Assembly: GCA_030549335.1 (NCBI GenBank)
Contig: CM060195.1
Span: 28,896,874 to 28,960,873 of the forward strand
Direction: 5' to 3'
Origin: Pontederia crassipes
Lineage: Eukaryota; Streptophyta; Magnoliopsida; Commelinales; Pontederiaceae
DNA: 64,000 nucleotides
Position numbers and translations under genes: made by a program. Numbering within the stretch: the stretch's first letter is position 1; each line of letters starts with the position of its first letter. The notes under the pieces are model-generated. The model did not search any database. It saw only the letters and a program-made list of their open reading frames with translations, and had not been told where the DNA came from. Below are positions 35,876 through 46,935 of this stretch, piece by piece.

Positions 35876-37530
35876 TGATGCGTAAAATGATGTAGCAAAA
35901 TAAATTAGCTAGCAAGTGCACTAGTCGCTCAAGTAATATAATAAATAGGAGTAAAGAGTCGAACCCACGAAGAATATTATTAATTCAATATCTGAATTTA
36001 TAAATTAATATCAGAAGAAAAACATAGGTTTTGAAGATAAGTTTTGTAATTATAAAATAGAGAAAATAAGATAATAAGATAAGATAACGGTGTTGAAGTT
36101 GATTCTTAAGATGGATTAGGAATTTTCCTAAGTGATTAATTTACAAGATTAAAATCACAGAGTCCACAAACTGGTAGTTCTGTTATTTAATCCAGCAAAT
36201 CAAATTATCTTAAATTTAATCAAAACTGAAGTCCCACAAACTGGTATTCATGTAGATGAGATTAAAATTAAGATGCATTAATATGAAAATCCTAGAATAT
36301 TAATCACTTCACAAACTGGTATAGATTAACAGGCCACACAGATCTAATTCTTCACCCATTAGCTATTAGACCTATGTCAATTTTTAATTTCACAATAAAT
36401 CATTCAATTCAATTAAATAAAATCTAAAATCAAGTAGTCCACAAACTGGTATTACTTAACTCATAAATTTAAATAATTAAATCAAAAGCACTAAACACAA
36501 ATAAAAATTGATCAAAACAAATTTAATAATAATAAAATAAGGGTTCACATAATTTCCCTTCAATAATAATCCCCTAAAATAAAATAACTAAATACATGGA
36601 GTTCAACCTAGAATTGCAGAGAGATAATAACAGAATATAAATGATAATCGGAAGAATTATACCAAGAATAAATAAGGGCCCTTGGATGTCGTCAGAGCGT
36701 CTGGATCAGCCGTCCGATCAAATCTCTCTCTTGGTCAAAGCCTATAGACTCTTGACTCGCCGTAGAAAAAAACCAAACTTCCAAGCACACGTTGGGATGA
36801 TGGTTTCCTCCTCTTTTTATTGGTGCGGATGGACTTCAAGTTGGTTACGGTCATGAACTTCATACGGCCGAATTAAATTTCGCGAGATATATAGTTTCAC
36901 AACCGATAAGCTTGATCATTGGTTAATGATAAAAACTTTATGCACTTTGCGCCTGATGATAATCCTCTTTGAATCTCGGCCACAAAATGTATCATTAGTG
37001 ATAGTTTGTGCCCAAGGATTGGTCAATGACCGATGGTAATTGATAAATGTTGGTTAAGGATAAAATTTCATGGTTGGATTTTGCAGCCGGTAAACTTTAT
37101 GGATGATGAGTTTTGCGCCACATGAAATACCTCCTTTTTTGGATTACGGTCGTAATCTTGGCTGTTAGTTAATGATAGGCTTTTGCAGTCGAAGGCTTGA
37201 TTGATGATGGTGTTTGCCTCCCAAATATTAGTTGTAGTTCACGACTGATAATCACCTTGTATTTGAATTGCGGCTGGAAATTCAACTTGATAAATCAGTT
37301 GTATCTCGACAGATAATCCCTAGATAATGATATACTCGGCCTTTCTTGCAAAAAAGTTATTAAAATTTAATTAATCCGCCCACAATTAAAATATTCAGAG
37401 AATCAATCATTAAAATCGATAAATATGAAATTACAACTAAAAGTGACTTAGAATGATGCATGCCATGATCGGATTATAGAAAAATTAATTAAAATAATAA
37501 ACTAAAATATGTTATATTTTGCATACATCA
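35876..37530 (-). mobile_element. Solo LTR, TGATGC family, inside CACTA 2
   Basis: It begins TGATGCGTAAAATGATG and ends TTGCATACATCA, flanked by the exact 5-bp duplication AATCT (35871-35875 and 37531-37535). There is no internal region or second LTR, so recombination between LTRs has removed the rest. The string TCGAACCCAC near the left end, read in reverse (GTGGGTTCGA), is typical of the 3' end of Tat/Athila-type gypsy LTRs, which suggests minus orientation. It shares most of its sequence with 42060-43791. A CACAAACTGGT motif recurs four times between 36165 and 36450. Confidence 0.9.
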
Positions 37531-38159
37531 AATCTTATATATCATAATATATAATGTAATTAGTATTTTATTATTATAATTACCGACTGTTCGGACCATC
37601 AAAAGTTCTGACGGTCTAGACCATCAGTAATTAAATAGTATAATCTTACATATCATAATATATAATGTGATTAGTATTTTATTATTATAACTACCGACAG
37701 TTCGGACCATCAGAAGTTCTAGACCGTCGATAATCATACAAATAATTAAATATTTTAATCTTATATATCATAATATCTAATATAATTAATATTTTATTAT
37801 TTTACCGATAGTTTGGACCGTCGGTAATGGTAAAAATAATTAAATATTATAATCTTATATATCATAATTTATAATGCAATTTATATTTTATTATTATTAT
37901 CGACAATTTGAACCGTCGGTTCTGGTAAAAAATATTATTTTATTATAAAACTTTGCGACGGTCGAAACCGTCGGTAATTAAAAAGTCATCCTGCCACACT
38001 CCCCCTCTATTTTTGTTTTCCCGCTCTCCACTCTCTCTTTCCGCCTATTTATTCACATTCTCTCTCTCTAAGATATTTTTCCTCTATTCTCTCTACCTCT
38101 TTCTCTCTATCCTCTCTCTCTCTGTCACCAGCACATACATGTATCTCCTTCCAGAGGAT

Positions 38160-38660
38160 CGGCACGATGACTTCCGTCCCGGACGACCCCCAGACGCCCC
38201 CCCTCTCTCTCTCGCCCGTGGCCGGCCGACCCTCTCTCACTCGCGCTAGCGGCCTGATCCAGCCGCGCACGTCCTGGATCAGCCATCTCGCAATGGATTT
38301 GCCGCCTCGCGGCCTGATCCGGCCATGCACAGCCTTGATCGGCCGCCTCGCGATGGATCTGCCGCCTGGCGGCCTGATCCGACCATGGATCTGCCGCCTG
38401 GCGGCCTGATCCGGCCGCGGATCGGCTGCCTCGGGGTGTATGTGGTGGTTTGGTCTGGTCGTGCTCGGCTTGGATCAACCGCCTCGAGGCAGATCTGCTG
38501 CCTGGTCCAGCCGCGCTCGGTCGCCTCGTGGTGGATCTGTTGCCTGGCAGCCTGGTCTGACCGCGGTCGGCCGCCTCATGGTGGAACTATCGCTTGGCGG
38601 CCTGATCCGGCCTAGATCGGCCGCCTCATAGGCCGCCTGGCTGCTTGGAACGGCCGCGTG
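38160..38660. repeat. GC-rich tandem repeats in CACTA 2
   Basis: Repeats of about 30-60 bases share CTGATCCGGCCGC and ATGGATCTGCCGCCTGGCGG. The region follows a CT-rich run (about 38049-38135). The flanking string GGCACGATGACTTCCGTCCCGGACGA has a reverse-oriented relative near 44780 in CACTA 3. The repeats give long GC-driven open frames on both strands, which I do not treat as genes. Confidence 0.7.
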
Positions 38661-39076
38661 CAGCCAATTTTTTTTATTATTTTATACGTTATCTCAGACG
38701 GTTTAGGCCGTCGAAAAATTTCATAGCCATCAAAACTTTTGACGGTCTTGACCATCGGAAGATTTCGACGGTTGCGACCGTCATAATGGACGGTTTCCGT
38801 CGTCTGAATCTTCAGACGGCCGCGGCCGCCTAAAGATTCAAACGGGTGCAGCCATGTGAACTATCGACGGTCTTCACCATCGAAAGCTTCCGACGGCTAT
38901 GGCCACCAGAAGTTTCGACGGATATTTCTTGCACATCAAAAAAGTGTTTGTGACGAGCATTTTTCCAACATATCGTAACCACCGAAAAACCTATCGGAAA
39001 CTTCAATTTTCGACGGATTTTAAGAAATTTTCGACGATTGCGACCATCTGAAAAGTCCATTTTTCTTGTAGTGACT

Positions 39077-40162
39077 ATGAAACGCCTCTAAAATCAACGT
39101 ATAAGTTTCGCAAGGTCATCACGTTTGCCGGCCTCAGTTTGGAGCAGGGCATATAAAGATGCCCAAGGCATATTAGGTGTCCAGTTTGGGAGTCGTTATG
39201 CAGGAACTGGTAAGTATGTTTACATTTGTATTATTTTTATTAATTTATAATTTTTTAAAGTCCAAGTATTTGATGTTCATACAAGATGGATGAACAATGG
39301 CAAAGAAGTCAGAAAAGACAAGAGTTAATGATTTTTCGAAACCTGAGTCTTACATCCACACAGGCGGATAGATTTGATTTCACGAGCATCGATGGCGCAT
39401 GGTAAGGTAGATACAAAATTGAATAATCAAACTTGTATCTTATTCTTATTTTATAAAATTTGAAATTTTATTGCAGGAGGAGAAATAAGGCAGTCTTGTG
39501 GACTTTCGCGTGGACTACGAGGCCACGCATAAGAGTCAGAAGATCAATGGATTGGTCACACCCACTGCTCGTAGGTTCTAGTAAGTCTCATCACATGTTC
39601 ACTTGGCTGGTGAAATTAGTGCAAATGATTTTTTAAATGTGAAATGTTTAAATATTTTAGAATGCGTATAATGAGAAGATAGTTGAGAAGTACGGAGATG
39701 ATCCGAGTACTCAACCATCAGGTAATGTGTCTCAAAAATTATTCATATTTTTAATTTATATAACATCTTATATGTTTGTGTTTTTTTGATGTTATATAAT
39801 TTATAATGTTTACATGATTGTATAATTCTATTTCGTAAAGAACGCTGCAGTTTGGGAGGAGGTGACCGGCACACACAAGGAGGATACATGCGTGGCCTAG
39901 GGGCCTAGGAGAAGCGAAGGATATGCAGGCGGCTCATTTGCTCTGAGCTCATCCGCTGCACTTGATGTGCTATTGGACGACATCATGGGACTCATCTCGA
40001 ATCAGCTATCACATCAAATGTCACAGTAGATATCACAGTATATGGCTCCTATCTTGCAGGAGATTCAGACGATGACCCAGTCGCAGAATCAATCTTCACG
40101 AGATCAAGGACCGAGCGCGCCAACATCGAATGTTCGGAATGACAACGATGACTCTCAAACTT
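39077..40162 (+). pseudogene. CACTA second-gene product remnants (Transposase_24-like)
   Basis: Several exon-like pieces keep fragments of the plant Ptta/En/Spm (Transposase_24) type. There is SYIHTGG followed by a stop and FHEHRWRM (about 39345-39400), then VDFRVDYEATHKSQKINGLV (about 39495-39560), IVEKYGDDPST (about 39680-39712), and AVWEEVTGTHKED with a C-terminal piece ending at about 40162. GT donors follow several pieces (39404, 39583, 39721). An upstream exon piece at about 35410-35483 is cut off by the nested CACTA element. Frame breaks and in-frame stops make it a pseudogene. Confidence 0.55.
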
Positions 40163-40309
40163 AGGATAGGATCTTTTGCATGATATACTATTATTATGCT
40201 TTTGATATGATGACTGTGATGAATGTATTTATATGCATTGTATAATTGAATGGTGTGGGAAGGAAAGAAAATATGGTTGTAATGGGGAAAAACTTTTTGC
40301 AATTAGCGC

Positions 40310-40889
40310 CTATTTGGTTTCTCATTAGCGACTCAAGCGTTGTCGACGCTATTTTAAATATATCATCATTAATGTCACATTAGAGACACATTAGTGCCGC
40401 CGTGTTTAGCATCTCATTAGTGTCGCATTAGAGACCCATGAAGACATCACATTGGTGCCATCATAGCATCGCCTCAACGTCTCAATTTAGCATCTAAGTA
40501 GCATCGAACTAGCATCATGAGGTACCGCCAATTTCGTGTCTAAGTAACGTCACCTTAGCATCGAAGTAGCATCGCCTTTGGTATAAATGTAGCGTCACAT
40601 TAGCATCGGAATAGCATCACAGGTTTCTGTGCCACTTTAGCGTTGCTTTAGCGAAGCAATTCAACTGCTCGCAATGACACTTTTTGCATCATCTTTACGT
40701 CAAGTTAGCATCGATTGGTGACGCTAGTTGCGTCGTCTATGTGTTTGGAGTCATTGCGATGCTAATGGCTACTGATTCTAGGCGTCTCATTTTATTGGCA
40801 CCAGGTTGACGCTAAATAAACACTATTATTTCTGGCCACGCATTAGCGTCGTGAAGCCTGTGTCGCTATTTGTCAATTTTCTTATAGTA
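40310..40889. repeat. CACTA right subterminal repeat region
   Basis: Many copies of TTAGCATC/TTAGTGTC/TAGCGTC strings occur in both orientations, of the same type as the left end at 28690. They run up to the terminus TTTTCTTATAGTA. Confidence 0.75.
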
Positions 40890-41339
40890 TACGGGGAAAG
40901 TGCACGGAGTGGAGTTATCACACTTGATGTAAAACTAATTCAAAAGAAAAGCTAAATCTAGATATTTATAAGAGGGAGTAGACGACTACAATATGAAATT
41001 TTAATAAATAAACATTAATTACTCTAGTTTTTAGGAGTTTTTTTGTTTGGTTTAAGAAAGATAAACAAGGAGAAAACATGCAAACAAGATTTGAATTGAT
41101 AGCAATAATAATGAACACTAGAGCATGAAGAGTGTTTCTAGACATTATTTCTTAAATTAATAAAATCATAATTTCAACAGTTCAATGACTTCAACACTAG
41201 GTGATTCCATTCTCATGATAATTACTATCCAACACACTCTCACTCTCGCACATAAATTCTTAATGCTATAAGGCTAAAATCTCCCGTTTAGACGTGATCT
41301 CTATCACTCATGTGGCTAGAAAAGATCAAGATCAAAATA

Positions 41340-41880
41340 TTATCTATATAGATGAGGTAATCTCCCGGTCTCACCTAGCAGTATTAACTCTATACTTATC
41401 CTCCGGCCTCACTTGGTAATGGAAATTAATACCTCTTTAGGTATCATTGGGATTCATACAACCTCTCGGCCTATGATGAATCACCAAAAGATAGATAAAA
41501 TCCCTCTCAGGTAGAGATAAATAGATGCCAATAAGAACAAAAAATCCAAATGTGTTCACCTCTTGATCTCACCTAACACTCAGTTCTAGGATTGTCTCTC
41601 GATTGACACCTCTTTTGACATACATTGGGATTCATCCAGCATCTTTCCCTAGAGTGAATCATAATGAGTAAAGAAAATCCCTCTCGGTCAAAGGATGGTT
41701 GATTTCCACAATGAACCTTACAAACTCTAAGTTCACCTCTCAATCTCACTCGAAAATGACATTCAATCTCCTTTTATGCATACATTGTGGTCTCACCCAA
41801 TACTCTCAGCCTAGGATAAGTCACCAATGGGGAGAGAAAATCTCTCTCTAGTAGAGGATGATTATTGTCAACAAAAAGAA
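41340..41880. repeat. Imperfect tandem units of about 160-180 bp
   Basis: Three units can be anchored on ATTGGGATTCAT at 41446, ATTGGGATTCAT at 41624 and ATTGTGGTCTCA at 41784. Each is followed by a CTCTCGGCCTA-like string, then TGAATCA or a variant, then AAATCCCTCTC or AAATCTCTCTC. Spacing is 178 and 160 bases. Confidence 0.65.
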
Positions 41881-42059
41881 AATATTCCATCATATTCATT
41901 ACAACTCAAAGAAATCAAATGCAGGAATGTAAACACATTAACAAAAAAGCAGCAACATGATAGATTAAGAAAATGCAACACATTTGAGTATAGAAGAAGA
42001 TCATAAGAACAAATATCAATCTAAACTCTCTAGCCATAGTTGGCTGGTTGACAATATAT

Positions 42060-43791
42060 TGATGCGTAAAATGATATAGCAAAATAAAATCGCCAACAAG
42101 TGCACTAGTTGCTCAAGTAATATAGTAAATAGGAGTAAGAGTGTCGAACCCACAAAGAATATTATTAATTCAATGTCTGAATTTATAAATTAACAAGAGA
42201 AGAGGAAAACATAGAATTTTGGAAAAGGATTTTGTAATTATAAAATAAATTAAAGAAAATAAGATAATAATAAGACAAGATAATAGTGTTGAAGTTGGTC
42301 TTAGGATGATAATGCATTAAGGATAAATATGTGAATCAGAAAAGATAAATTAAGATTCTTAAGATGGATTAGGAATTTTTTTCAAGTTATTAATTTTCAA
42401 GATTAACATCACAAAGTCCACAAACTAGCAATTCTACTATTTAATCTGGCAAATCAAACTATCTTAAATTTAATCAAAATTGAAGTCCCACAAACTGGTA
42501 TTCATGTAGATGAGATTAAATTTAAGATGTGTTAATATGAAAATCCTAGACTATTAATCACTCCACAAATTGGTATAGAATAACATACCACACAGATCTA
42601 ATTCTCCACACATTAGTTATTAGACCTATGTCAATTTTTAATTTCAAAATAAATTATTTAATTTAATTAAATAAAATCTGAAATCAAGTAGTCCACAAAC
42701 TAGTAATTACTTAACTAAGAAATTCAAATAATTAAATCAAAAACATTAAACACAATTAAAAATTGATCAAAAGAAATTCAATAATAATAAAATAAGGATT
42801 CACAGAATTTCCCTTCAATAATAATCTCTTAAAAATAAAATAACTAAAACATGGAGTTCATCCTAGAATTGCAGAGAGATAATAACAAAATACAAATAAT
42901 AATCGGAAGAATTACACCAGGTATAAATCAGGATCCTCAAATGTTGTCGAAGCGTTTGGAGCCATCCGATCAAATCTCTCTCTTGGTCGAAGCCTGTAGA
43001 GCTCACGACTCGTCGTAGAAAAAAAACCACACTTCAAAGCACGAGTTGGGATGATGGTATCTTCCTCTATTTATATGTGCGAACGGGTGATACGAGCGTA
43101 AATCGGCTGAATTTAACTTTGTGAGATAAAAGTTGATACGGTCTCGGCCAAAATGATAAGTTCTTTTAACCATTATGCCCAAAAAGATAAACTCTCTTAT
43201 CTTACTCCCTTCTTCTAATCTCGGCCAAAACGATAAGTCCTTTCTTCTAATCTCGGCCAAAATAATAAGTCCCTTCAATCATTACACCCAAAACTACATA
43301 TTGTTGACCAATAAATTTCGGCCAGGTATGGATGGAGTACTTCATGTTACGCCCACAAAACCAAGTTGCATTTCTTTTACCCCCAAGGAAGTCAGGTGAT
43401 AAACTCAATTTTATGCCCTCAATGTGATCATCTCGGTCGATATGTATTTCGTTCATACGTATTTTGCTGAAAACTCTTTGTGATGTGGATTACGACCGGT
43501 AACAACTTTGCAATTATCTTTTACGCCCAAAGCCTCTAAATGATATCCAAATCTGATTTTACTCCTTATCTCATTTAAGCATTAATCCATCCGTTAATTC
43601 AGCTTACCTGCAAAATAATGATGAAAATAAGTAAATTCCCTCTTAATTAAAATATTCAAAGTGTTAAAAATCAGAATCGATAAATCCGGAATTATGACTA
43701 AAGATGACCTAAAATGATGCATGCCATTATCAAATTACAAAAAATTTAATTAAAATAATAAACTAAAGTATGTTATATTTTGCATGCATCA
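42060..43791 (-). mobile_element. Solo LTR, TGATGC family
   Basis: It begins TGATGCGTAAAATGATATAGC and ends TTTTGCATGCATCA, flanked by TATAT on both sides (42055-42059 and 43792-43796). It matches the solo LTR at 35876-37530 along its length. The CACAAACTGGT motif is partly decayed here (CACAAACTAGC, CACAAATTGGT). Two near-copies of TCTAATCTCGGCCAAAA lie at about 43214 and 43244. Confidence 0.9.
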
Positions 43792-43906
43792 TATATCATT
43801 TCATATTAGCGTCAATTACAAACTTCATTACAAATAGGATCGTAAAACAAACAAGATAAAAATAGAAAATCAAGATAGAGATATTGTAGCTTGGAGTTGC
43901 TTCTCA

Positions 43907-45746
43907 CACTACAAGAGAAATGCTATTTTCAGACGGTCAAAACTGTCTGAAAATCGAAGAAAACCGTATGAAACTTCCGTTTTCAGACGGGTTACCGACG
44001 GATCGATTCAGTCGAAAAAGAGAGCGTCGCAAACCTTTTCGACGGCTCAAAAAAATCCGTCGAAAGTTTCAACGGTTTTAACTGTCGAAAATATTTCGAC
44101 GGTCTTAACCGTCGAAATATTCCGGCGGTCGCAACCGTCGAAAATTCCGACGGTCGCAACCGTCATAACATTCCAGCGATCGCAATCGTCGAAAGTTTCG
44201 GCGGTCTAGCTCCGGCAAGCGCAACCGTCGCAACAAAATTTTATAATATAAAAAAAATTATCCGTCGACAGTGGCCGATCGACCGATCGCCTGGTGGGGC
44301 ATGTGGCTGTATCAACCAAATCTATCGTAGGTGGGCCAGATCTGATCCGAAACGCCCACGCCCGGATCCGATCCGACCGCCAGTGGCCGGATTTGATCGA
44401 ACCGCCGGCCGGATCCGGCCGCATCGGCCAAATCCGGTCGCCCACGGCAGATCTAGCCGCCCGCGGCTAGATTCGACTGTCACAGCCAGATCCGACCGCC
44501 CACGGGTAGATCCAGTCACCCGCGGCCAGATCCGGCCGCAGACGGTAGATCTGGCCGATCAGCAGCCAGATCCGGCCGCCAGTGGCAGATCCGACCGACG
44601 ACAGCTAGATCCAGCACAGGCGCCAGATACGATCGCCAGGCACCAGATCCGATCGCCCACGACCAGATCCGTCCGTAGGCGGCAAATCAGCGGCCAGATC
44701 GACCTCTTGGTGGCCGATCGGAGAGGGAGAGAGGGGCCGTAGGCGTAGCCAGAGGAAGATGAGAGGATCGACGGCGGGTCATCGTCCGGGCGGAAGTCGT
44801 TGTGCCGGTCGTGGCAGGTGAGGGAGCGAGAGAGGTGAGAGGGAAATAGGTTGAGAGAGGAGAGAGGAGAGAGGAGAGAGGTCATAGGTAATATATAGCG
44901 GGAAAAGGGAAGAAAATAGCGGGAGAGGGGAAAAAAAAAGAAAAAGCGGCGGGGAAATTTTTTTTAATTACTGACGGCCAAGGCTGTCGGAACTTGCGAC
45001 GGAGCATGAGCCGTCGGAAGTTCCGACGGTTCTAACTATCGAAAATATATTTAATTAATTTTTTCAATTCTCGACGGCTCAAACCGTCAAAACTTCCGAC
45101 GGTCTGAACTGTCGGTAATTATAATAACAAAATATTGACTACACCATATATTATGATATATTTACGATTACCGACAGTCCGAACCGCCTGAACTTGCGAT
45201 GGTCCGAACTGTCGATAATTATAATAATAAAGTACTGACTATATCATATATTATGATATATAAGATTATAATATTTAATTATTTTTATGATTACCGACGG
45301 CCTGAACCGTCTGAACTTGCGACCATCTGAACTGTCGATAATTATAATAATAAAATATATTATAATATTTAATTATTTTTATGATTACCGACGGCCGGGA
45401 CCGTTTGAACTTGTGACGGTCCGAATCGTCAGTAATTATAATAATAAAATACCAGATATATCATATATTATGATATATAAGATTATAATATTTAATTATT
45501 TTTATGATTATCGATGGTCCGGACCGTAGGAACTTGAGATGGAAAGTGAGCCGTAAAAAATTTTGACGTTCCAAACCATCAAGATATAAAATAATAGTAT
45601 AAGAAATTCCACAATTTATTTTTTTTACTTTCGACGGTCTTGACTGTTCCGATGGATTGGTGTCCGTCGCAAAATTCGTCACAAATTATGACGAATTTTT
45701 GTCCGTCGGAAATTATCAGTCGGAAAATCTCATTTTTCTTGTAGTG
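43907..45746. mobile_element. CACTA element 3 (non-autonomous)
   Basis: It begins CACTACAAGAGAAATGC and ends CATTTTTCTTGTAGTG, flanked by TCA (43904-43906 and 45747-45749), and is 1840 bp long. Subterminal GACGGTC/GACCGTC repeats are dense at both ends. The core (about 44270-44760) is GC-rich with repeated CAGATCCGACCGCC-type units and a GAGAG-rich run at about 44845-44885. No transposase is encoded. It is related to CACTA 2, with the core in the opposite orientation. Confidence 0.9.
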
Positions 45747-46000
45747 TCAGCTCCTCCTCTCTAGAACCATGGTCGAACTCTCCAAAGAAAGAAGTAAAAA
45801 TACATAAATAACCATCTTCGAACTCTCTAAAGAGTTTATTCATCACACCATTTGGAGCTAAGGAAGCATGATAGTAGAACTATCGATAATCTCGAGGTCG
45901 AAAAGTCAAAGTAAGGATGAAGATCAAAATGTGACCGAATTTTGTCAAGAAATCCTTCCACTATATGTTTGTATTATCCTTCTCCTCCTCATTCTACTAT

Positions 46001-46935
46001 GGTTGTATTTAAACTTGATAAATCAATTTTGTGCTTTTGTGCGCAATTTCATAAATCAATTTTATTGATTTTAAACACTAATTCACCCTCCCCCTTCTTA
46101 ATGTCTTGTGATCCAACACAAATAACTATGATATTCTTGCTCATGATGTTTAATTAATTACATGATCAATCACAAACTAACGAGACATAAGGCCTACCAA
46201 TCCGACAATGTTCAATTTTCTCTTCTCATCATAGTATGCGACTTCTCATATAATTACTCTTCAATCTAAACTAACATCGCATAGGGCCTATCAATCCAAC
46301 TATGTTCAATTTTCATCTCTCATAGTATGTGACTTCGTTTTGTCATGACTCACAATGCACATATGTCTTTGATGATAGTGGTGATGAATAATAGAAAGGG
46401 AAAAAATATCACACAAGATACACATACCGAACATACAAATTTAAGTGATTCAAAGATGATCGCTTAGGGCAATCACCATCACAAAGACATTTTTACTTTT
46501 TCATTTTGGAAGATCACTTTGCACATAATATCTCTATACTACATTTATATGATAGGGTTGGGGTGACTACTCATACAAATTATGAGAAATTATGCACGTA
46601 CGCTCAAAGTGTTCTTAGCTAATATCAAATTATAGACATTATGCAAATAGGTTTAACATAAGTAAATGTAGTTGTGTACATCTAATACAATGATTTCTAA
46701 TTTTTATCTAAAATATATATGACATAACATTGGTGAGCCATTTGGGATGCATAAGAATGTTCCATCAAAATGATAGTTCATAACAAGATTTCAATTTCAA
46801 TTGGGGCACAATAGCCAAAAAAATATGTTGAAACTACATTTGTTGAAGTGATAAAAACTAATCATAACAAAAATTCATATTTAATATGAACTTAAATTAA
46901 AAATAAATCACACTCCTAAATACAATATTATAATA
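46001..46935. other. AT-rich DNA downstream of the second WAKL copy
   Basis: No gene was recognised. Two blocks near 46175-46220 and 46260-46330 resemble each other (AAGGCCTACCAATCCGACAATGTTCAATTTTC and a variant), a short local duplication. Confidence 0.5.

Larger units (their letters stand above)
35484..39073. mobile_element. CACTA element 2, nested in the larger CACTA
   Basis: It begins CACTATAAGAAAATTGAG and ends TTTTTCTTGTAGTG, flanked by ACT on both sides (35481-35483 and 39074-39076). Subterminal repeats are GACGGTC...GACCGTC and CCGTCGG strings at both ends, unlike the TAGCGTC type of the outer element. Without the solo LTR inside it, it is about 1.9 kb, similar to the element at 43907-45746. 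It has no transposase frame. The middle is GC-rich (about 38160-38660). Confidence 0.88.
28681..40889 (+). mobile_element. Large decayed CACTA (En/Spm) transposon
   Basis: The left end is CACTACAAGAAAATTGC and the right end, read inward, is TACTATAAGAAAATTGAC. TAC flanks both ends (28678-28680 and 40890-40892), the 3-bp duplication expected for CACTA elements. Both ends hold many subterminal repeats built from TAGCGTC/GACGCTA-type strings (28690-29335, 29820-30090, 30430-30530 and 40310-40880). The interior has remnants of a transposase-associated domain and a second-gene product, and several younger insertions. The length is 12.2 kb, including about 3.6 kb of nested CACTA. An alternative is a short element ending near 30080 (CGCTATTTTTGTAG), but it lacks a matching target duplication. 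Confidence 0.75.
40893..46000. other. Degenerate LTR-like repeat, split by two younger insertions
   Basis: After subtracting the solo LTR (42060-43791) and CACTA 3 (43907-45746), about 1.5 kb of host repeat remains. It has the flavour of a long plant LTR and contains imperfect tandem units at 41340-41880. There is no coding capacity. Its own termini were not found. Confidence 0.4.

Noticed and set aside
38125..38631. GC-rich frames of up to 117 codons on both strands
   Set aside because: They are translations of short tandem repeats within CACTA 2.
44206..44885. GC-rich frames of up to 119 codons on both strands
   Set aside because: Same reason, within the core of CACTA 3.
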